A program made the position numbers and the translations under genes. A stretch of DNA of 64,000 nt, taken from Hymenobacter puniceus (GTDB lineage: Bacteria > Bacteroidota > Bacteroidia > Cytophagales > Hymenobacteraceae). The stretch lies in the NCBI RefSeq assembly GCF_014333525.1, contig NZ_JACSCX010000003.1:496001-560000 (forward strand), written 5' to 3'. Positions 35,821 to 44,968 of this stretch are shown here, piece after piece; position 1 is the first letter of the stretch; each line of letters begins with the position of its first letter. The notes beneath the pieces are model-generated. The model saw nothing but the letters and a program-made list of their open reading frames with translations, made no database searches and was not told the origin of the DNA.

Positions 35821-36810
35821 ATGCAACACCGCACACTGGGCCGCTCCGGCCTTACCGTTTCTGCCCTGGGCCTCGGCTGCATGGGCATGTCGGATTTCTA
35901 CGGCCAGCCCAACGATGCCGAAAGCATCCGGACGCTGCACCGCGCCACCGAGCTGGGCGTCACGTTTTTCGACACAGCCGATATGTACGGCCCTTACAAG
36001 AACGAGGAGCTGGTAGGCAAAGCCCTGAAAGACCGTCGCCAGCAGGTGGTCATTGCCACCAAATTCGGGATTCTGCGCGACCCAAGTGACCCCAGCAAGC
36101 GCGGCATCAGCGGCCGGCCCGAGTACGTGCGCCAGGCCTGCGACGACTCCCTGCGCCGCCTCGGTACCGACTACATCGACCTATACTACCAGCACCGCGT
36201 TGATCCGGCCACGCCGATTGAGGAAACCATTGGGGCCATGGCCGAGCTGGTGAAAGCCGGCAAGGTGCGCCACCTGGGCATGAGCGAAGCTGCCCCCGAC
36301 ACGCTGCGCCGCGCCAGCGCTGTACACCCGATTGCAGCCCTGCAAACCGAATACTCACTCTGGAGCCGCGACCCCGAGGACGGCGTGCTGCAAACCTGCC
36401 GCGAACTGGGCATCGGGTTTGTGCCTTATTCGCCGCTGGGCCGCGGCTTCCTCACCGGCCAGATTCAGCAGTTCGAAGATTTGGCGCCCGACGACTACCG
36501 CCGTTTCACGCCCCGCTTCCAGGGCGAAAATTTTCAGAAAAACCTGGACCTCGTGGCGCGCATCAACGAGCTGGCCACCCAGAAAAACTGCACGCCCGGC
36601 CAGCTGGCCCTCGCTTGGGTGCTGGCCCAAGGCGACGATGTAGTGCCCATTCCCGGTACCAAGCGCGTGGCGTATCTCGAAGAAAACCTGGGCGCCCTCG
36701 ACGTGCAGCTGAGCGCTGATGAGCTAACCCAGCTCGATGCCATTGCACCTCGTGGAGCCGCCGCCGGCCCCCGCTACCCCGAGCAGATGATGAAGTCGGT
36801 AAACGGCTAA
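35821..36810 (+). CDS. Aldo/keto reductase
   Basis: The ATG at 35821 gives 329 residues. AKR motifs: [43 protein letters not shown] with catalytic Asp and Tyr, VIATKFG with Lys, and [11 protein letters not shown] with His. The C-terminal NADPH site is seen in [20 protein letters not shown]. It resembles the AKR13/YajO-type group acting on small aldehydes and ketones. The substrate cannot be deduced, and neighbours give no pathway. A degenerate palindrome follows the gene. Confidence 0.94.
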   Translation: MQHRTLGRSGLTVSALGLGCMGMSDFYGQPNDAESIRTLHRATELGVTFFDTADMYGPYKNEELVGKALKDRRQQVVIATKFGILRDPSDPSKRGISGRPEYVRQACDDSLRRLGTDYIDLYYQHRVDPATPIEETIGAMAELVKAGKVRHLGMSEAAPDTLRRASAVHPIAALQTEYSLWSRDPEDGVLQTCRELGIGFVPYSPLGRGFLTGQIQQFEDLAPDDYRRFTPRFQGENFQKNLDLVARINELATQKNCTPGQLALAWVLAQGDDVVPIPGTKRVAYLEENLGALDVQLSADELTQLDAIAPRGAAAGPRYPEQMMKSVNG

Positions 36811-36831
36811 CGAGCGGTCAGATAGAAAGAC

Positions 36832-36926
36832 CGTCATGCCGAGGCGTAGCCAAAGCATCTCGCTAGTGTGGTAAATTCATTTATTACTACACTGGCTAGA
36901 TGGTTCGGTTGCGCCTCTGCATGACG
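36832..36926. repeat. GTCAT-type intergenic palindrome, copy 5 (degenerate)
   Basis: Arms 36832-36874 and 36884-36926 (43 bp) pair with about eight mismatches. It retains the CGTCATGC and GCATGACG ends. The mismatches suggest an older copy. It lies between convergent genes. Confidence 0.85.
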
Positions 36927-36941
36927 TTCTTGGTATGCGTA

Positions 36942-38393
36942 TTAGCGCCGCATGGGCGGGAGCAGGTCAATCAGGCCATCCTCGCTGACCACCACAGCCA
37001 GGCAGGCGTAGCGGCTGCTTTCCACGTAGCGTAGGGCCGAGTTGTAGCGGGAGCCGCGGGAGGAGTCGCCTTTTTCAGTGGCGAGGCCGTCGAGGATGGC
37101 GCCGATGGCGTGGCAGGTGCCGTCGGGGGCCACAAACACGGCTCCGTCGATGTTGGTGACCAAACGCAGCACCGACGGCGTCATCAGGCGCGGAGCCACC
37201 CGGAAGCACTGCCGTGTGAGGCGCACGGCCTCTTGCGCGGCGCCCTCCGAGATTACCAGAATAGTACCGTTGGTTTGCTCGGTAGCCCGCTGAGTCAGCT
37301 CCCAGAGGTAAGAAACAGCGTCAGTGTCGAGGTACGGGAAGATGCGGACAATGGCGCGAGCGAAGTTTTCGGCATCGACGCGGCCTTGCGGCAGGCGCGG
37401 CGTGTTCGACACTACCTTCATCATCACCTGCTCGTTGTGGCTGAGCTCCCAGCTGTAGTGGCGCGTGAAATGCACAGTAAACAGCGGCTCATACGCGGGG
37501 TCTTCAGGTGATACAAGGTAACCCAAACCGAAAACATCGGTGGCATCGGAAACCAGGGCCGTATGGTCTTCACTAAGCTCCAGCAGCTTCCGGATGCGGC
37601 GGTGGTCGCGCAGTGGAATAGGGCTTTCCAGCGTGAGGACCGGCACAATGGCCGGATGATGACGGCGTGCCAGCAGCATCAGCCCCACACCTTCGTCGCC
37701 TTCGTGGCGCAGGGCTGCCACACCGTTGCAGGCATCGTAGAGGCCGTGAGTCCCGGCGGCGGCGCGCAACATAAAACTACGGCCCGCGGCCCGCAATACT
37801 TCATTGTAGTCTCGGTCCAGCACGGGCCGGTCATCATCGGTATCGGATTCGCGGAGGGCCCGGCTGCAGTCAAGCAGAAATTCCTGCACAGCAGCATGCA
37901 CCAAAGAAGTAGGACGGTTGCCAGGCCCCGGAACCGGCAGCGAATAATAGGCTTGATAAGATTCAGCAGAAAGCTGCAGAATTACGACCACCTGATAACC
38001 GTAGAGGCTGACAGGCGGCGAGCAAAAGCTTAGGCGTTCTTCGCCGCGGCTGGCAGTCAGGTCGTGCAGGGTTTGCTCGGTGGCGCGGCGCAGCAGCTCA
38101 TACCAGCGCAGCTTTTCGTATCGGTCGTGGTCAGCAGGGTGCAGGTGGTACACTACATCCCGTGGGCCATCGGGTTCCAGAGCAAAGGCGCGAGTTTTTA
38201 CCCCGGCAAAATCAGCGGGGGTGTAGCGCAGCGTGGCTGGTTCCACCACCACGGCCTGAGGCGCATCAGTTTCTTTGGCTGAGGCAAGCCCCAGCAGGAA
38301 CACTTCCGGTTTAAGCGTACGGTCGAGCAGATTGAAGATTCCCTCCGCAAAAAGCTGAGCTGAAACGCGAAAAAGGCTTTGGTGGTCCCACAT
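36942..38393 (-). CDS. DisA_N-like (diadenylate cyclase-related) protein with N-terminal sensor region
   Basis: The ATG at 38393 gives 483 residues; the longer frame to 38579 has a low-complexity Ser/Pro stretch and is rejected. The C-terminal 120 residues resemble the DAC (DisA_N) fold: NIDGAVFVAPDGTCHAIGAIL holds the DGA motif, and SRGSRYNSALRYVESS occupies the place of the GTRHRAA segment, followed by LAVVVSEDG. The canonical RHR is thus altered. The N-terminal 340 residues may be a DACNV-like sensor domain, named from memory. It may make or bind cyclic di-AMP or another nucleotide; activity is uncertain. Confidence 0.75.
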   Translation of the reverse strand: MWDHQSLFRVSAQLFAEGIFNLLDRTLKPEVFLLGLASAKETDAPQAVVVEPATLRYTPADFAGVKTRAFALEPDGPRDVVYHLHPADHDRYEKLRWYELLRRATEQTLHDLTASRGEERLSFCSPPVSLYGYQVVVILQLSAESYQAYYSLPVPGPGNRPTSLVHAAVQEFLLDCSRALRESDTDDDRPVLDRDYNEVLRAAGRSFMLRAAAGTHGLYDACNGVAALRHEGDEGVGLMLLARRHHPAIVPVLTLESPIPLRDHRRIRKLLELSEDHTALVSDATDVFGLGYLVSPEDPAYEPLFTVHFTRHYSWELSHNEQVMMKVVSNTPRLPQGRVDAENFARAIVRIFPYLDTDAVSYLWELTQRATEQTNGTILVISEGAAQEAVRLTRQCFRVAPRLMTPSVLRLVTNIDGAVFVAPDGTCHAIGAILDGLATEKGDSSRGSRYNSALRYVESSRYACLAVVVSEDGLIDLLPPMRR

Positions 38394-38591
38394 AGATGGG
38401 AGCTGAGGGCTGGGCGAGGGTGGCAAAGAGGATGGGGCAGAAGAAGCAGATTGGCTAGATACGGGAAAAGAGCTTCCGAAGATAAGCCTACTACCCCGCA
38501 ACTTGCCGCCGACGTGGCAACTTCCGGCCCCATGCGGGGTTGTGTAAGCAAGAAGCCCGCATTTTGCCTTGCAAGGCATGGCCGGAACCTG

Positions 38592-38599
38592 TATCTTAG
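38592..38599 (+). promoter_or_regulatory. Possible -7 box TATCTTAG
   Basis: One mismatch from TAnnTTTG, 18 bases before the ATG at 38618. Weak motif evidence. Confidence 0.35.
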
Positions 38600-38617
38600 A
38601 AAGTAGTTGCTACTGCC

Positions 38618-38878
38618 ATGCTCGCCTACTTTGTCTTGTCCGGAATAGGGTTTCTGTGCGCCTTCTCGGTGCTGCCGCTGGTTACGGGCTACTGCGCCGT
38701 CAGCTATGGCTACTCGTTCTGGCGGTGGTTTGCGCTGGGCTGGGCGCTGCCGATTGTGTCGTTTTTTATTTTGGTGGCCCTGATTGCCCGCCGCCAGCTC
38801 AACCCTGGCGAGCGGCTGCTGGCTGAGGCTAAAGCTATTCTGGCCGAAGCCGAAGCTAAAGCAATTGTCAACGAGTAG
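38618..38878 (+). CDS. Small membrane protein with charged helical tail
   Basis: An 86-residue protein with two hydrophobic segments (about 3-22 and 33-57) and a short Ala/Glu/Lys-rich C-terminal helix with repeated AEAKA units. I do not recognise the family. Start ATG is preceded by a possible -7 box, and the gene ends just before a small palindrome, supporting a real independent unit. Function unknown. Confidence 0.65.
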   Translation: MLAYFVLSGIGFLCAFSVLPLVTGYCAVSYGYSFWRWFALGWALPIVSFFILVALIARRQLNPGERLLAEAKAILAEAEAKAIVNE

Positions 38879-38880
38879 GT

Positions 38881-38910
38881 AGTAGCGCGAACATTGTAGT
38901 TCGCGCTACT
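38881..38910. repeat. AGTAGCGCGAAC palindrome
   Basis: AGTAGCGCGAAC at 38881-38892 pairs perfectly with GTTCGCGCTACT at 38899-38910 across six bases. It directly follows the stop codon of the small membrane protein and probably forms its 3' end. A longer relative is at 50859-50946. Confidence 0.8.
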
Positions 38911-38941
38911 CCTACTTCATACACGCCAACCTGAACGTCCG

Positions 38942-40153
38942 TTATCCGCTATGCATGGCAACGCTGCGGGCCACCCAGGCGCCCGTGCTGAAGCAGCCCT
39001 GCAGCAGATAGCCGCCGGTGGGCGCTTCCCAGTCCAGCATTTCGCCGGCCACGTAGGTGCCGGGGCGGCGGCGCAGCATCAGGTGCTCATCCACTTCCTC
39101 CCACGCCACGCCGCCCGCCGTACTGATGGCCTCATCGAGGGGGCGCAGGGCATGTACGGGCAGCGGTACGGCGCGTAGCAGTTGGGTTAGCGCTTCCGGC
39201 GTGGCAGTATCTTCCGTTGAGGCGGTTTCGCGCAGCAGCGTCGGGATGGGGTTGCTGAGGCGCAGGGTCTGACGCAGGAAATCGGCGAGGGAGCGGCCGG
39301 CGCGGGGTTTTTGCAGCTTCTGCAGCAGCTGGGCATCGGAAAGGTCGGGCTTGAGGTCGAGCAGGAGCGGGGCCAAGCCACCCTGCGCCAGCGCCGCCCG
39401 CAAAGCCGGCGTGAGGGCGTACACGGGCGTGCCTTCAACGCCGTACTCAGTAAACATTATCTCGCCCCGCTCCATGTGGCTGCCGCAGCGCAGCGCAATG
39501 TTTTTAAGCGGTGTGCGGCCCACTTTCGCCCGGAAAAATTCCGACCACGCTACCTCGGCCCCGCAATTGGCCGGCGCAAATGGCACGCACTGCACCCCGA
39601 TGGTTTGCAGCGCGGCTACCCATTGGCCGTCGGAGCCGGTTTTCTGCCAGCTGGCCCCGCCTAGTGCCAGTACGGTAGCGTCGGAGCTGATGCAGAGGGT
39701 TTCGTTGGTGGCTTCGTTGCGCAGCTGCAGGCTGGTTTCTCCCACGAAGCCCAGCCACCGGTGCCGCAAATGCAACACCACGCCCAACGCGCGTAGCCGC
39801 GCCACCCAGGCCCGCAGCAAATCGGCCGGCTTGTGCTGCTCCTGCGGAAACACCCGTCCGCTGGTGCCTACAAATGTGGCAATGCCCAGATCGTCGGCCC
39901 AACGGCGCAGGTCGGTGGGGGAGAAATGGGCCAGCAACTCCTGAAAAGCCGGGTGGCGGGCCCCGTAACGCGCGGCGAAACCGGCCGGCTCCTCGGAGTT
40001 GGTGAGGTTGAATCCGCCGTGGCCGGCCACTAGAAACTTGCGCCCTACGGTTGCCTGCGCCTCATACACAGCTACCTGGCAGCCAGCCTCCGCCAGCCGC
40101 TGGGCTGCCAGTAGCCCCGCCGGACCGCCCCCGATGATGGCAACGTGTTTCAC
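38942..40153 (-). CDS. HI0933-family FAD-dependent oxidoreductase (TIGR03862-like)
   Basis: A 403-residue protein starting at GTG 40153. The N-terminal dinucleotide-binding motif is IIGGGPAGLLAAQRLAEAG, followed by GRKFLVAGHGGFNLTNSE. The C-terminal FAD contact is TAGGVAWEEVDEHLML plus YVAGEMLDWEAPTGGYLLQGCFSTG. This is the TIGR03862-like branch of HI0933 flavoproteins. Reaction unknown; some relatives are annotated as aminoacetone or bile-acid oxidoreductases. A paralogue of the other branch lies at 59487. It is divergent from the antiporter at 40486. Confidence 0.9.
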   Translation of the reverse strand: MKHVAIIGGGPAGLLAAQRLAEAGCQVAVYEAQATVGRKFLVAGHGGFNLTNSEEPAGFAARYGARHPAFQELLAHFSPTDLRRWADDLGIATFVGTSGRVFPQEQHKPADLLRAWVARLRALGVVLHLRHRWLGFVGETSLQLRNEATNETLCISSDATVLALGGASWQKTGSDGQWVAALQTIGVQCVPFAPANCGAEVAWSEFFRAKVGRTPLKNIALRCGSHMERGEIMFTEYGVEGTPVYALTPALRAALAQGGLAPLLLDLKPDLSDAQLLQKLQKPRAGRSLADFLRQTLRLSNPIPTLLRETASTEDTATPEALTQLLRAVPLPVHALRPLDEAISTAGGVAWEEVDEHLMLRRRPGTYVAGEMLDWEAPTGGYLLQGCFSTGAWVARSVAMHSG

Positions 40154-40169
40154 TTGGTTGAGGTGATGG

Positions 40170-40379
40170 AGTGGTGAGGTGATGGGGTGATGAGGTTAGA
40201 GCGTCATTCCGAGCGTGCGAGGAATCTGACGTGCTGACATTGCCAAACTAACCTAATGGAACCGGTAGAGATGCTTCGACAAGCTTAGCATGACGTGCTT
40301 TTTCCAACAACGTCAGCACGCCAGATTCCTCGCACGCTCGGAATGACGGCCTTATATTATCACTTGTCACCTCACCACT
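40170..40379. repeat. Three-layer nested palindrome in divergent promoter region (GTCAT copy 6)
   Basis: The 332-bp gap between divergent genes is mostly repeat. Outer arms AGTGGTGAGGTGA (40170-40182) and TCACCTCACCACT (40367-40379) are exact. Middle arms 40202-40238 and 40312-40348 (37 bp, TTCC flavour) have one mismatch. Inside lies a single arm of the other flavour at 40264-40299 (GATGCTTCGACAAGC core), nearly identical to the right arm at 56.2 kb. I see no other feature in the gap apart from room for the two promoters. Confidence 0.88.
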
Positions 40380-40485
40380 GTAAAACCCAAAGGTACGGCC
40401 GATTCGGCGCTGGGGGCGCTTTTGTCGTATAGCGTGGCATTGCCGGGCCGAGGACGGGTGTTCTGCGCGGCCTTAGCTTGCACGT

Positions 40486-41676
40486 ATGGGCTCCTATTCT
40501 ATCCTCATCGGCCTCAGTGCGGCCGTCATTCTGTCCTACCTCTTCGACCTGATAGCGCGGGCCACCAAAGTGCCATCGGTGCTGATGCTACTGCTTACGG
40601 GCATTGCCCTGCGCCAAGCCGCCGACTACTTCGACTTCACACTGGGTATCCCGAAGGTGGTGCTGGAAATATTCGGTATCATCGGCCTGATTATGATTGT
40701 GCTGGAAGGCGCCCTAGACCTGGAGCTGACCCGCGAAAAAGCCCCGCTGATTCGTCGCTCGTTTCTGGCGGCGGTGCTGATGCTGGTGGTGCAGTCGGTG
40801 GCTATTGCGCTGCTGCTGCAGTGGTATCTGGGGGCGTCGTTTCAAACCTGCCTCGTGAATGCCGTGCCGCTGGCTGTCATCAGCTCGGCCATTGCTATTC
40901 CCAGCGTGGCCAACCTGATGGGAGAAAAGCAGGAGTTTATTGTGTACGAAAGCACGTTTTCGGACATCCTGGGCATTATGCTGTTCAACTTCGCGCTGCA
41001 GGACAATTTCGCGCAGGGCATCTCCGTCGTTACGTTCTCGCGCGACGTGGTGGCGGTGCTGGTGGTGGCGGTGCTGAGCACGGCGGCGCTGGCGTTTCTG
41101 CTGGGCCGCATCCGGCTGCACGTTAAGTTTTTCCTGATTCTGGCGTTCCTGGTGCTGCTGTATAGCCTGGCCAAGAAGCTGCACCTGTCGTCGTTGGTGC
41201 TGGTGCTGGTATTTGGGCTGGCCGTGAACAACGCCTCCCTGATTTTGCGCGGCCCACGCCTACAACGGTGGCTGCACCCCGAGCAGCTGGCCGCCGAGCT
41301 GCACCCGCTCAAGAGCATCACCGCCGAATCGGCCTTCCTGATCCGCACGTTCTTTTTCCTGCTGTTCGGCTTTAGCATCACGCTCAGCACACTTATTAGC
41401 GGCACGCTGCTGCTGCAGGGGCTGCTGATTGTGGCCGTGCTCACCGTTATCCGCTACCTCTACCTGCGCTTCGTCGCCAAATCCGATTTGATTCCGGAGC
41501 TGTTTATTGCACCCAAAGGCCTCATTACAGTGCTGCTTTTTTACAGCATTCCGGCGCGCCATCACCTCGGCGAAGTGGGGGAAAGCCTGCTGTTTGTGGT
41601 AATTCTGCTGACTGGCGTGCTGATGATGATCGGGCTGCAGCTCACCAAAAAAGACCCGCAGATAGGCGAATATTAG
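40486..41676 (+). CDS. Cation/proton antiporter
   Basis: A 396-residue protein with about 11-12 transmembrane segments. The frame starts MGSYSILIGLSAAVILSYLFDL. NhaP/CPA-like features are RATKVPSVLMLLLTGIALR, VLEIFGIIGLIMIVLEGALDLEL, VISSAIAIPSVANLM, and FIVYESTFSDILGIMLF with the conserved acidic residues. The C-terminus lacks a TrkA nucleotide-binding domain. It exchanges monovalent cations for protons. It is convergent with the ClC gene, the stops only 7 bp apart and without a hairpin, so transcripts probably overlap. Confidence 0.9.
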   Translation: MGSYSILIGLSAAVILSYLFDLIARATKVPSVLMLLLTGIALRQAADYFDFTLGIPKVVLEIFGIIGLIMIVLEGALDLELTREKAPLIRRSFLAAVLMLVVQSVAIALLLQWYLGASFQTCLVNAVPLAVISSAIAIPSVANLMGEKQEFIVYESTFSDILGIMLFNFALQDNFAQGISVVTFSRDVVAVLVVAVLSTAALAFLLGRIRLHVKFFLILAFLVLLYSLAKKLHLSSLVLVLVFGLAVNNASLILRGPRLQRWLHPEQLAAELHPLKSITAESAFLIRTFFFLLFGFSITLSTLISGTLLLQGLLIVAVLTVIRYLYLRFVAKSDLIPELFIAPKGLITVLLFYSIPARHHLGEVGESLLFVVILLTGVLMMIGLQLTKKDPQIGEY

Positions 41677-41683
41677 ACGCCGC

Positions 41684-43462
41684 CTACTCGGTTTCCTTGA
41701 GCAACTGGCGGCGGTAGCCGGCCAGAATGCTGGATTTAAGTAGGAAACCTATATAGTGGCCCTGGTCCACTACCGGCAGTGCAGGCACACCGAGTTGTTC
41801 CATGCAGCGCAGCGAATCAAGCAGCGAGTCGTCGGAGTTGACGACGGCGGCGGGGTCGGTCATTAGGTCGCGCACGCGGGTGGTGGTGTAGTGTACGTCG
41901 TCGAAGAGGGCGTCGCGCACGGTATCGAGCGTGACTACGCCTACCAGCAATCCGTCTTCATCCACTACCGGAAACAGGTTGCGGGTGGCGTGCCGAAAGG
42001 TATCTACAAGTGTGCCGAGCGTGTCGTCGGGGTGTACGGGTTCGAAGTCGGTCTGCACCAGCTTTTGCAAATCTAGCTGCGAAAGTAGGCTCCGGTCGCG
42101 GTCCTGGTGCATATACACGCCTTTCTGCACCAGTTTCCGGGTATACACAGAGTAGGGTTCGAAATAGCGGGTAATCAGGTACGATGAGCTGGTAACGACC
42201 ATTAGCGGCACGAACAGCGCGTAGCCGCCCGTTATTTCGGCAATCAGGAAGATGGCCGTGAGCGGAGCATGCACCACGCCGGCCAGCACGCCCGCCATGC
42301 CCAGTACAATAAAATGCACCTCCGTGACGCTGGTCAGGCCGCTGAGGTTGATGAGGCGGGCAAACACGAAGCCCAGCAGCGCCCCCGCAAACAGCGACGA
42401 GCCGAACATGCCGCCGTTGCCGCCGGCGCCCACTGTAATGGTGGTGGCAAATACTTTGAGCAGCATACTGGCCGCCGCCACACCCAGCAGAATCCACACG
42501 TTTTCGTCGCGGTAAACAGCGAAAATGGAGCCGCTCACCAAATCCTCGCCCTTGCCGGCCAGCAGCAGCTGCACAATGTTGTAGCCCTCGCCATACAGCG
42601 GCGGAAACAGGAACACCAGCACGCCCAGCACTAAACCACCTACCGCCACCTTGCGGAACGTGCCTGGCCAGCGTTCAAAAAACTTGTCGGCCGCGAAGTA
42701 CACCCGGATCATGTACACCGACAGCAGCGCCGTGCACAAGCCCAGCATCAGGTAAAACGGCACTGCATCCACGGGCCAGCTGGTGGTGATGAGCACGAAT
42801 GGCTGGCCTTCAAACAGCGCCTTGGACACCACCGTAGCGGTGGCCGTGGAAATTAAAAGCGGAATAAAGTAGGGTGCGGCTAACTCGCTGAGCACCACTT
42901 CTACGGCAAACAGCACGCCCGCAATCGGCGAGTTGAAGATGGCCGCCACGCCCGCCGCCGCGCCGCAGCCCACCAGCAGGCGCCGCTCGCGCCGGCCCAC
43001 GCGCAACAGCCGCCCCAGGTTGGAGCCCTGCGCCGCACCCGTCACCGAAATCGGGGCCTCCAGACCGGCCGAGCCGCCAAACGAAACTGTGATAAACGAC
43101 GTGACAAACTGCGAATACAGCTTGCTACGCGGTACAATGCTACCCTGCCGGGCAATGTTGTAGATGATGGGCCCCAGCCCTCGGCTTAGGTTGCCGTCGA
43201 GGAAGTAGCGCGTGAACAGCACCGACAGCGCAATACCAATGATGGGGTAGAGGAACAAAGCAAACACGCGCTTCTCTTCCGGTACCCAGGCATACAGCAT
43301 TTCCTGCGAGCGGTGCACCGAATTTTTGAGCAGTACCGCTGTCAGGCCGGCCATCAAACCCACCAGCACACTCACCAGAATCAGATATACCCGGTCGTTG
43401 ATATGGCGCAACCGCCACAGCAACAGAGGGCTAAGAATCCGATGAACAATATTCTTGGGCAT
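41684..43462 (-). CDS. ClC-family chloride channel/transporter with C-terminal CBS pair
   Basis: A 592-residue protein. ClC landmarks are GGSAGLEAPISVTGAAQGSN with the gating Glu in GLEAP, GVAAIFNSPIAGVLFAVEVVL, and GAGGNGGMFGSSLFAGALLG. The C-terminal 130 residues hold two CBS domains (LFPVVDEDGLLVGVVTLDTV and GVPALPVVDQGHYIGFLLKS). CBS pairs often bind adenine nucleotides and gate transport. Whether it is a channel or a Cl-/H+ exchanger is unclear; the proton glutamate of exchangers was not located. The next gene upstream encodes MscS, about 180 bp away. Confidence 0.94.
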   Translation of the reverse strand: MPKNIVHRILSPLLLWRLRHINDRVYLILVSVLVGLMAGLTAVLLKNSVHRSQEMLYAWVPEEKRVFALFLYPIIGIALSVLFTRYFLDGNLSRGLGPIIYNIARQGSIVPRSKLYSQFVTSFITVSFGGSAGLEAPISVTGAAQGSNLGRLLRVGRRERRLLVGCGAAAGVAAIFNSPIAGVLFAVEVVLSELAAPYFIPLLISTATATVVSKALFEGQPFVLITTSWPVDAVPFYLMLGLCTALLSVYMIRVYFAADKFFERWPGTFRKVAVGGLVLGVLVFLFPPLYGEGYNIVQLLLAGKGEDLVSGSIFAVYRDENVWILLGVAAASMLLKVFATTITVGAGGNGGMFGSSLFAGALLGFVFARLINLSGLTSVTEVHFIVLGMAGVLAGVVHAPLTAIFLIAEITGGYALFVPLMVVTSSSYLITRYFEPYSVYTRKLVQKGVYMHQDRDRSLLSQLDLQKLVQTDFEPVHPDDTLGTLVDTFRHATRNLFPVVDEDGLLVGVVTLDTVRDALFDDVHYTTTRVRDLMTDPAAVVNSDDSLLDSLRCMEQLGVPALPVVDQGHYIGFLLKSSILAGYRRQLLKETE

Positions 43463-43640
43463 TGCCGCGCAGCAAAAGGAGAAGCCTGCCTACCACACGG
43501 CACGCAGGGCTAATAGCACAACGCAGGATAGTGAAAAAGCGGCGTCAGTGCCCCATAAAAATAGAAAAAAGAAGCACCGAAACTCTGCGGCCAACCGTTG
43601 GGCAAGCTGTGGAGCGGGCGTTTTGCGGTCTTCCGGAAAC

Positions 43641-44468
43641 CTATTGCGTCAGGCCAGGCGCCGGGTAGCCGGTGCTTTGCAGCAGGTCTTTCACTTTCTG
43701 CATCAGCCCGCTTTTTATCAACAGCGTACCGCTGCGGTACTCCTCGGCCGACGTCCAGAAGTACACGCGCAAATCGGCGGTGGTGCCGGTGGTTTTTTCC
43801 AGGATGATGTAAGGCAGACGTGGCGAATCGTGCTGCACTTCGGGCTGCTGCCGCAGAAAAGCCAGCAGCTGCTCCTGCACGGTGCTGGGGTTGCTGTCGG
43901 TGCCGTAGTCTACGCTCACCAGGAAGTCTTGGCGCAGGTTGCCGTCGCGGGTGAAGTTGATGAGCGGCTCTTTGAGCACCAAGGAGTTGGGCAGGAATAC
44001 GTGCTTGCCGTCGAAGGAGCGGATGAGCGTGGTGCGCAGGTTGAGGGCCTCCACGTGGCCCACCTGGTCTTTGATCTGCACAGTGTCGTTGATATGAAAC
44101 GGGCGGTTGAAGGCCAGAATCACGCCGGCCAAGAAGTTCTCAGCAATGTCCTTGAAGGCAAAGCCCACGATGAACGCCGACAGCCCGGCCCCGGCCAGCA
44201 ACCCACTCACAATCCCGGAAAGCCCTACCACTTCCATCGCCAGCAGCAGGCCCAGCAGCACCAGCACCCACTTGCTGATGCGGGTCAGGAAATCAGCCAG
44301 CAGCGGGTCGTGGGAGCGGCGGCGCAGGCGGCTGCCCAGCAGGACACTCAGGCGGTTGGCCACGAAAATGGCCACAATCAGCAGCACCAATGCCAAGGCC
44401 AGCTTGGGCAACACGTATAAAAACTGCTGCCAATACGTGGACAGCACCCGGTTCAAATCATTCAGCAT
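43641..44468 (-). CDS. MscS-family mechanosensitive ion channel
   Basis: The ATG at 44468 gives 275 residues. Three N-terminal hydrophobic segments end in the pore helix GLLAGAGLSAFIVGFAFKDIAENFLAG, the MscS TM3 signature. The beta domain follows with FHINDTVQIKDQVGHVEALNLRTTLIRSFDGKHVFLPNS. Length matches E. coli MscS (286). It releases solutes on osmotic downshock. With the ClC gene it suggests an osmotic or ion-balance cluster. Confidence 0.95.
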   Translation of the reverse strand: MLNDLNRVLSTYWQQFLYVLPKLALALVLLIVAIFVANRLSVLLGSRLRRRSHDPLLADFLTRISKWVLVLLGLLLAMEVVGLSGIVSGLLAGAGLSAFIVGFAFKDIAENFLAGVILAFNRPFHINDTVQIKDQVGHVEALNLRTTLIRSFDGKHVFLPNSLVLKEPLINFTRDGNLRQDFLVSVDYGTDSNPSTVQEQLLAFLRQQPEVQHDSPRLPYIILEKTTGTTADLRVYFWTSAEEYRSGTLLIKSGLMQKVKDLLQSTGYPAPGLTQ

Positions 44469-44563
44469 ACACAGTCGGTCAGCAACTAAAATCAAGCGCC
44501 CCGCGGCACGGGCCGGCGGGGCGTTTAGATGGTTCTACGCAAAAACGGGGCGGGCAGGTTCGG

Positions 44564-44968
44564 TTAGCGCGGCGCTGGGCGGTTGAGTGAGCGCCAGAAA
44601 ACCAGCCCGCCGAGGCCGTAGGCCACCACATCCAGCCAGTCGGCGGTGAAGGCGCGCGGGCGCAGCAGTGGCAGCAGCAGCTCAAAAAGCAGGGAGACGC
44701 TTAGCCAGGTGCAAACCACCCAGCTGCCGGGCAACACAAAAGCCGGCTGCCGGAAGTAGTAGCGCCGCATGATGCTAAGCGTGATGGACAGCAGCAGCGG
44801 AAGTGCCAGTAAATCGGCAAGGTGTGAGTTGAGGGCGGCAGGCAGCGCCCAGAAGTGCCAGTGGCGGTTGAGCAGCGAGAATAAATAGAGTGCGGACAGC
44901 GCTAGAAACAGCGGCTGGCGCAGCTCCGGCGGCCACCACCTTAGCCCGCGAGCATTGCCACCAGCCAT
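44564..44968 (-). CDS. Small polytopic membrane protein
   Basis: The ATG at 44968 gives 134 residues with about four hydrophobic segments (LFLALSALYLFSLL, LADLLALPLLLSITLSI, FVLPGSWVVCTWLSVSLLFELLLPLL, and a C-terminal VVAYGLGGLVFW). I do not recognise the family with confidence; the spacing is VanZ-like but no key motif is seen. It overlaps the end of the zinc-ribbon gene by 28 bp, so the two are translationally linked. Confidence 0.65.
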   Translation of the reverse strand: MAGGNARGLRWWPPELRQPLFLALSALYLFSLLNRHWHFWALPAALNSHLADLLALPLLLSITLSIMRRYYFRQPAFVLPGSWVVCTWLSVSLLFELLLPLLRPRAFTADWLDVVAYGLGGLVFWRSLNRPAPR

